The notes under the pieces are model-generated. The model saw only the letters and a list, made by a program, of their open reading frames with translations, was not told the DNA's origin and ran no database searches. The position numbers and the translations under genes were made by a program. DNA of 11,101 bases from an uncultured Planctomycetales bacterium. Lineage in GTDB: Bacteria; Planctomycetota; Planctomycetia; Isosphaerales; Isosphaeraceae. Below are positions 6,904-11,101 of this stretch, piece after piece; position 1 is the stretch's first letter; each line of letters opens with the position of its first letter. Location of the stretch: the NCBI GenBank assembly GCA_937907525.1, contig CALCIB010000037.1, positions 1-11,101 on the forward strand, in the 5' to 3' direction.

Positions 6904-7260
6904 GTGAAAACGAAGAATCCGTGGCGTGTTGCCATATTGGTTAATATGCTTACCGCAATTGCGTGTACACAAAACGAAGGAAGCTTAAATAAATTTCCAT
7001 CTGAATCGCTTTGCGTGCATCATCAGACTGCGAGAACAGCTGAGGCCAACAACAAATTCAAGGATGCTGTAATCGCCAGAAGGCAAGCAGCAAAGGCTGT
7101 CGCGACGACGTTCCAGCTCTATTTGTTCGATTTGAAGATTGGCCATGAATTTAAGTACGAGAAAATGTATGGCGATTGCCCTGAATGCAATTTGATAATG
7201 GATAGACTGCTCGACAAATTCACCGAAGCAGAGGCTCTTCAAGCCTTCGCATCAGACTGA
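6904..7260 (+). CDS. Hypothetical small protein, possible lipoprotein
   Basis: This weakly supported ORF lies in an AT-richer island. From a GTG at 6904 it gives 118 residues beginning (M)KTKNPWRVAILVNMLTAIAC. The lysine-rich start, hydrophobic stretch and AIAC fit a permissive lipobox, with the cysteine at residue 20. The mature part is charged and mostly helical in appearance and carries a CPEC pair (YGDCPECNL) about 30 residues from the end. The frame also stays open to an ATG at 6796 (154 residues), but that extension lacks a signal-like or conserved look. No Shine-Dalgarno precedes either start. Codon use is unlike the neighbours: third positions are often A or T. I recognise no family. 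It could be a recently acquired or orphan gene, or non-coding DNA with a chance ORF. Confidence 0.35.
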   Translation: MKTKNPWRVAILVNMLTAIACTQNEGSLNKFPSESLCVHHQTARTAEANNKFKDAVIARRQAAKAVATTFQLYLFDLKIGHEFKYEKMYGDCPECNLIMDRLLDKFTEAEALQAFASD

Positions 7261-7790
7261 TTCGGCAAACGGTGAGATATGTCATATTGAAAATGACGAT
7301 CTGCTACAAAAACGCCTGATCTCGTAAGGTCACTCTAGATCGACTTCCGCAGTGGATCCACTCACGGGCCGGCGCAGAACTTTTCCGGTCACGCTCCAAG
7401 CGTGGGCGACGGCGGCTTCGTCGTCACGCTTGTAGCGCGAGAATCGGGCTCGACCTTGAACGCCCAAGAGATCGAACCCCTGAAGGTACGATCCGAGCAA
7501 GGTCCTTCGAGGTTGAGCAAGATAATATCGTCCGACCCGTGGCCGATCGCCCATGTCGAATACCTCGCCCGCGCGTGAATCTCGCTATTCTGTCAAACAA
7601 GACGGTGGTGGGAAACGTCGTGACGTCACGACCTACTCAATTGTAGCCGCGAAACCGGCCGCGGCCAAGACGTCGCGAGCATGGAGCGTGCCGACGACGG
7701 GGAGCCGCCACGGGGATTGGACCTGGGGCGAAACGGGGCGGATAATGATCGGGCGGTCTTCCGTCGTTTCGCTTTTCCTCCCACCTCGCC
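7261..7790. other. 530-base region without a convincing gene
   Basis: The first 70 bases continue the AT-rich island and include the small palindrome ATATGTCATAT (7277-7287). A 74-codon minus-strand ORF (7330-7554) has a possible GAGG eight bases before its ATG but no recognisable domain. It might be a gene remnant. A plus-strand ORF starting at 7553 runs into the cysteine desulfurase in another frame and is judged spurious. The last 150 bases return to high GC and must contain the promoter or leader of the desulfurase gene, but no clear promoter boxes are visible. Confidence 0.5.
7397..7432. other. Long imperfect hairpin in the intergenic region
   Basis: CAAGCGTG (7397-7404) pairs with CACGCTTG (7425-7432), and CGACG (7407-7411) pairs with CGTCG (7419-7423) around a seven-base loop. 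The result is a 13-pair stem with a small asymmetric bulge. No T-run follows. It overlaps the doubtful 74-codon minus-strand ORF. It could be an RNA structure, a transcription terminator or a residue of an extragenic repeat. Confidence 0.4.
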
Positions 7791-8945
7791 ATGAACCCCA
7801 CGACGATCTATCTGGACAACAACGCCACCACGGCCCTGGATCCGCGGGTCCTGGAGGCGATGGCGCCGCACTTCCTGGCGGCGGGCAACGCGGAGAGTCG
7901 GCACTCGGCCGGGCGTCGGGCGCGCAAGGCGCTTGAGGAGGCGACGGAGACCGTCGCCGAGATCCTCGGCGCGCGGCCCGACGAGGTCGTCTTCACCTCG
8001 GGCGGGACCGAGGCGAACAACCTGGCCGTATCCGGTCTGGCGGTCGACGAGTCGACCCCGCCGGGACGGGTGGCGACCACGGCGATCGAGCATCCGGCGG
8101 TCAGCGGCATGGTCGCTCATCTGGAGGCGCGAGGGTTCGTCGCCGACGTCGCCCCGGTGAACGCCGAGGGGATCGTTGATGCCGAACGAATCGCCGAGTC
8201 GTTCTACGACCGGACGCGGGTCGCCGCGATGATGCTCGCCAACAACGAGACCGGCGCGATCCAGCCGGTGGCGAGGCTGGCCGACCTCGCCGCGGCGCGG
8301 GGGATTCCGGTGCATGTCGACGCCGTGCAAGCCGTCGGCCGGATCCCGGTGGACTTCGCGAGCCTGGGCGTCGCCACGCTGGCCGCCAGCGGGCACAAGT
8401 TCCACGGCCCGCCGGGATCGGGGGCGCTGCTGATACGTCGCGGGACGCGGATGACGCCGCGGCAGTACGGCGGCGGCCAGCAGCGCGGGCTGCGGCCGGG
8501 GACCGTCGCCGTCCCCCTGGCCGTCGGCTTCGCCGAGGCGCTCGACCTTTGGCGGCGGGAGCGCGAGGCCCGGATCGAGACATGGCGATCCCTGACCGCC
8601 CGCCTCGTCGACGGCCTGCGGCGGGCGATCGGCGCGGATCGAATCGTCCTCAACGGCCCGGCCGATCCGAACCTTCGCCTGCCGCAGACGGTCAACCTGG
8701 GGTTCCCCGGAATCGACGGCGAGGCGCTTTTGATGCAACTGGACCTGGCCGGCGTGGCGGTCTCCCTGGGCTCGGCCTGCGCCAGCGGCTCGACCCAGCC
8801 CTCGCCGACCCTGGTGGCGATGGGCGTCCCCGACGACCGCCTGCGCTCCTCCGTCCGCTTCAGCCTCGGCGCCTTCACGACCCGGGAGGAGATCGACCAG
8901 ACCGTCGTCCACCTCGCCGCGGCCGTGGCGTGGCTGTCGCGTTAA
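7791..8945 (+). CDS. Cysteine desulfurase, NifS/IscS class I type
   Basis: The product is a 384-residue PLP-dependent enzyme that takes sulfur from L-cysteine, giving alanine and an enzyme-bound persulfide for Fe-S clusters or thio-cofactors. YLDNNATT (7-14) is the family N-terminus and TSGGTEANN (69-77) binds the PLP phosphate. H101 (EHPAV) and D177 (VDAVQ) contact the cofactor, and K203 (SGHKFHGPPGSG) forms the Schiff base. C330 in SLGSACASGS (326-335) is the persulfide cysteine on the class I mobile loop. Length is normal and no key residue is missing. The start at 7791 gives the canonical N-terminus, but no Shine-Dalgarno is seen. No iscU, iscR, sufE or tRNA-thiolation gene is adjacent, so whether it serves Fe-S assembly or tRNA thiolation is open. 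A palindromic repeat element follows 31 bases after the stop. Confidence 0.93.
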   Translation: MNPTTIYLDNNATTALDPRVLEAMAPHFLAAGNAESRHSAGRRARKALEEATETVAEILGARPDEVVFTSGGTEANNLAVSGLAVDESTPPGRVATTAIEHPAVSGMVAHLEARGFVADVAPVNAEGIVDAERIAESFYDRTRVAAMMLANNETGAIQPVARLADLAAARGIPVHVDAVQAVGRIPVDFASLGVATLAASGHKFHGPPGSGALLIRRGTRMTPRQYGGGQQRGLRPGTVAVPLAVGFAEALDLWRREREARIETWRSLTARLVDGLRRAIGADRIVLNGPADPNLRLPQTVNLGFPGIDGEALLMQLDLAGVAVSLGSACASGSTQPSPTLVAMGVPDDRLRSSVRFSLGAFTTREEIDQTVVHLAAAVAWLSR

Positions 8946-8976
8946 ATGCTTCATGCGAACGACACGTGGGTTTCCA

Positions 8977-9246
8977 TGGTAGTAGACCGCCGCACCTTAG
9001 AATGGGTGGCCATGCTATTGAAAATAGCCGCGGACGAGCATGTGAAATCCCTTCTCCCCTTGTGGGAGAAGGTGCCCCGTAGGGGCGGATGAGGGGTGGG
9101 CGTGACCGAAAGCCTCTGGAAACGCCTCCCCCTCATCCGGCCTTCGGCCACCTTCTCCCACAAGGGGAGAAGGGATGATCGCCATCACGTTATTTCGAAT
9201 TTTTCGACGCGGCGGACCCATCTTCCAGTGCGGCGGTCCACCACCA
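8977..9246. mobile_element. 270-base palindromic MITE-like element
   Basis: A perfect 26-base inverted repeat (9049-9074 with 9149-9174) is extended inward by imperfect pairing around GGATGAGGGG/CCCCCTCATCC. A second, outer inverted repeat (8977-9007 with 9216-9246) matches in 24 of 31 bases by my alignment. Both pairs share the same centre at 9111.5, so the whole segment is one symmetrical unit. The 41-base stretches between inner and outer arms are not complementary. There is no transposase. The element fills most of the gap between the cysteine desulfurase and ilvA genes. I could not see a clear target-site duplication. A MITE or REP-type pair mobilised in trans is the best reading. Confidence 0.75.
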
Positions 9247-9332
9247 GACTCCGCGTTCTCCGCTTCTTCTTCCCCTTCATCGACGGACGTGACCCGACCG
9301 TGCATGGAATCGACGCCTCGCCATTGGACCGC

Positions 9333-10838
9333 ATGGGTTATCTTCAGAAGATCCTCACCGCCAGGGTGTACGACGTCGCGGTGGAGACGCCGTTGCAACG
9401 CGCGGAGAAGCTCTCGGCGCGGATCGGCTGCGACCTTTGGCTGAAGCGCGAGGACGAACAGCCGGTCTACAGCTTCAAGCTCCGAGGCGCGTACAACAAG
9501 ATGGCGCTGCTCTCGCCCGAGGCGCGCGATCGAGGGGTCGTATGCGCCTCCGCCGGCAACCACGCGCAGGGGGTGGCGCTCAGCGCGCGGCGGCTGGGGT
9601 GTCGTGCCACCATCGTCATGCCGGTCACCACGCCGTCGCTGAAGATCGACGCCGTCCGCGCCCTGGGGGGCGAGGTCGTCCTCCACGGCGACAGCTACTC
9701 CGACGCCCACCTGCACGCCCTGGAGTTATGCGCGAGTCACGGTTACACGTTCGTCCATCCGTTCGACGATCCCGACGTGATCGCCGGCCAGGGGACGATC
9801 GGGATGGAGATCCTTCGGCAGCGTCAGGGGCCGATTCACGCGGTGTTCGCGGCGATCGGCGGCGGCGGGCTGATATCCGGAGTGGCCGCTTACGTCAAGG
9901 CGGTGCGGCCCGGGATCAAGGTGATCGGCGTGCAGACGACCGACTCCGACGCCATGGTCCGCTCCGTCCGCGCCGGCGGGCGCGAGCCGTTGGCGGACGT
10001 CGGCCTCTTCTCCGACGGCACGGCGGTCAAGCTGGTCGGCGAGGAGACGTTCCGCCTGGTCCGCGAACTGGTCGACGACTTCGTGACGGTCTCCACCGAC
10101 GCCGTCTGCGCCGCGATCAAGGACGTCTTCGAGGACACGCGCAGCGTGCTGGAGCCGGCGGGGGCGCTTGCGGTGGCGGGGGCGAAGCGGTACGTCGCCG
10201 AGCGCGGGCTCAGGGGGGAGCCCCTGGTGGCGATCGCCTGCGGCGCGAACGTCAACTTCAACCGCCTGCGGTTCGTCGCCGAGCGGGCCGAGTTGGGCGA
10301 GGAGCGCGAGGCGCTCTTCGGCGTGACGATCCCCGAGCGCCGGGGGAGTCTCAAGCGGCTATGCGAGACGATCGGCGCGCGGAGCGTCACCGAGTTCAAC
10401 TACCGGATCTCCGACGCCGAATCGGCCCATCTGTTCGTCGGCCTGGCCGTTTCCGACCGCGAGGAGGCCGCCAGACTGGCGGCCCGGATCGCCGCGGAGG
10501 GCTTCCCGGTCGTCGATCTGACCGGCGACGAACTGGCCAAGGAGCACGTCCGCCACATGGTCGGCGGTCGAACTCCCCTGGTCGGCGACGAACGGCTCTA
10601 CCGCTTCGAGTTCCCCGAGCGCCCCGGCGCGCTGATGCGGTTCCTGGCGCGGATGCCGGCCGACTGGAACATCAGTTTGTTCCACTATCGCAACCAGGGG
10701 GGCGACGACGCCCGCGTCCTGGTCGGCCTGCAAACCCCGGGCGCGGGCCCGGCCGCGGTCCTCGACTTCGCCGCCGGCCTGGACTACCCCTGCATCGACG
10801 AGACCGACAACCCCGTCTACCGCCTCTTCCTGCGGTGA
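9333..10838 (+). CDS. ilvA: Biosynthetic threonine ammonia-lyase (threonine deaminase)
   Basis: This enzyme converts L-threonine to 2-oxobutanoate and ammonia, the first committed step to isoleucine. The protein is 501 residues, close to E. coli IlvA (514), and resembles it along its whole length. The PLP lysine is K49 in SFKLRGAYN. SAGNHAQGVA (73-82) binds substrate carboxylate and cofactor, and GGGGL (177-181) holds the PLP phosphate. GANVNFNRLRF (304-314) ends the catalytic domain. Two ACT-like regulatory domains follow (about 325-405 and 420-501, the latter including YRFEFPERPGAL and WNISLFHYR), so isoleucine inhibition and valine activation are expected. The ATG at 9333 aligns with where the family begins (GYLQKIL) and has a weak GGA five bases upstream. 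An in-frame GTG at 9300 would add 11 residues. Upstream in-frame starts would translate through the palindromic repeat and are rejected. No other ilv gene is nearby. Confidence 0.95.
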   Translation: MGYLQKILTARVYDVAVETPLQRAEKLSARIGCDLWLKREDEQPVYSFKLRGAYNKMALLSPEARDRGVVCASAGNHAQGVALSARRLGCRATIVMPVTTPSLKIDAVRALGGEVVLHGDSYSDAHLHALELCASHGYTFVHPFDDPDVIAGQGTIGMEILRQRQGPIHAVFAAIGGGGLISGVAAYVKAVRPGIKVIGVQTTDSDAMVRSVRAGGREPLADVGLFSDGTAVKLVGEETFRLVRELVDDFVTVSTDAVCAAIKDVFEDTRSVLEPAGALAVAGAKRYVAERGLRGEPLVAIACGANVNFNRLRFVAERAELGEEREALFGVTIPERRGSLKRLCETIGARSVTEFNYRISDAESAHLFVGLAVSDREEAARLAARIAAEGFPVVDLTGDELAKEHVRHMVGGRTPLVGDERLYRFEFPERPGALMRFLARMPADWNISLFHYRNQGGDDARVLVGLQTPGAGPAAVLDFAAGLDYPCIDETDNPVYRLFLR

Positions 10839-10854
10839 GCGGAAAAAGTCTGAC

Positions 10855-11028
10855 CGTCACGGATTTTGGGGGCCTGAACGGGTCTTCCCCCCTCGCGGGG
10901 GAAGACAGACCGCGAAGCGGTCAGATGAGGGGGACGACGCGCGAGACGACCGTTGGGATTCGCGAAGGCCCGTCCGGGAAACCCTGGACGTCGACGGCGT
11001 TTGGGCTCGCCCCCCCCTCATCCGGCCC
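10855..11028 (-). repeat. Dispersed repeat family A, copy 2 (inverted)
   Basis: This is the reverse-complement counterpart of 1-173, about nine bases in ten identical, starting 16 bases after the ilvA stop. It forms a perfect ten-base stem GTCTTCCCCC/GGGGGAAGAC (10882-10891 with 10897-10906) followed by GACCGC-GAA-GCGGTC (10908-10922). The loop of the second hairpin differs from copy 1 (GAA against TGC) while the six-base stem is kept. The hairpins may also serve as the ilvA terminator. Homology stops at GGCCC (11024-11028), where copy 1 begins at the window edge. Confidence 0.85.
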
Positions 11029-11101
11029 TTGGAACGCCGCCGAAATAACTTCGCGCGAACGACCTGGGAGAGAATATCCACAGATTTCCCAGATTAACAC
11101 A
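11029..11101. other. Non-coding tail after repeat A
   Basis: No gene is visible in these 73 bases. The last 30 bases are AT-richer and include the internally similar pieces CCACAGATTTCC and CCAGATTAACACA, reminiscent of short dispersed intergenic repeats in bacterial genomes. The window ends before its extent can be judged. Confidence 0.4.

Noticed and set aside
6745..6972. A 75-codon minus-strand ORF in the AT-rich island
   Set aside because: It has no family resemblance or start signal and overlaps the slightly better supported plus-strand ORF.
7626..8954. A 442-codon minus-strand frame opposite the cysteine desulfurase gene
   Set aside because: The translation is Arg/Gly/Asp-rich with no recognisable family, whereas the plus strand holds all desulfurase active-site residues.
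9096..9332. An N-terminal extension of IlvA reading from 9096
   Set aside because: It translates through the palindromic repeat and has no similarity to the IlvA N-terminus. The family begins at the ATG at 9333.
11076..11101. A DnaA-box-like ATATCCACA suggesting an origin
   Set aside because: It is a single site with one mismatch to TTATCCACA and has no neighbouring boxes or dnaA/dnaN genes.

Overview
The window looks like chromosomal DNA from a high-GC planctomycete, most likely of the Isosphaeraceae type (Paludisphaera/Singulisphaera-like). This is an inference. It rests on very GC-rich coding DNA with strong G/C third positions, a Tat-exported Gfo/Idh/MocA oxidoreductase, a secreted GH127 glycosidase with an extra C-terminal domain, a short Lys/Ala/Pro histone-H1-like protein, and stem-loop-rich extragenic repeats. 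No rRNA, tRNA, phage gene, transposase or CRISPR array was seen.

Layout. Positions 1-173 hold copy 1 of a dispersed repeat (family A), followed by a GC-rich hairpin and a small KPAAK-repeat basic protein (453-788, +). A hairpin at 830-860 separates it from a convergent 372-aa conserved protein of unknown function (862-1980, -). A 140-base divergent gap then leads into a plus-strand cluster. The cluster contains a BshB1-type LmbE deacetylase (2121-2813), a secreted GH127-type beta-L-arabinofuranosidase with a discoidin-like C-terminus (2834-5179, only 20 bases downstream) and a Tat-signal Gfo/Idh/MocA oxidoreductase (5269-6573). The two exported proteins suggest glycan or sugar processing outside the cytoplasm. 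The deacetylase may belong to thiol metabolism or simply share the transcript.

From about 6640 to 7330 the base composition falls sharply. This AT-richer island carries one weakly supported small ORF that may be a lipoprotein, and then about 500 bases with no convincing gene. Next come a complete stand-alone cysteine desulfurase (7791-8945), a 270-base palindromic MITE-like element (8977-9246) and a complete two-ACT-domain threonine ammonia-lyase IlvA (9333-10838). Copy 2 of repeat A (10855-11028), in inverted orientation, begins 16 bases after ilvA.

Most genes are ordinary metabolic genes and I do not see a clear new multi-gene system. The more unusual signals are the pair of inverted family-A repeats near the window ends, the exactly centred long palindrome upstream of ilvA, the structural resemblance between these two repeat kinds, the AT-rich island with its orphan ORF, and the 60-bp periodic histone-like gene.
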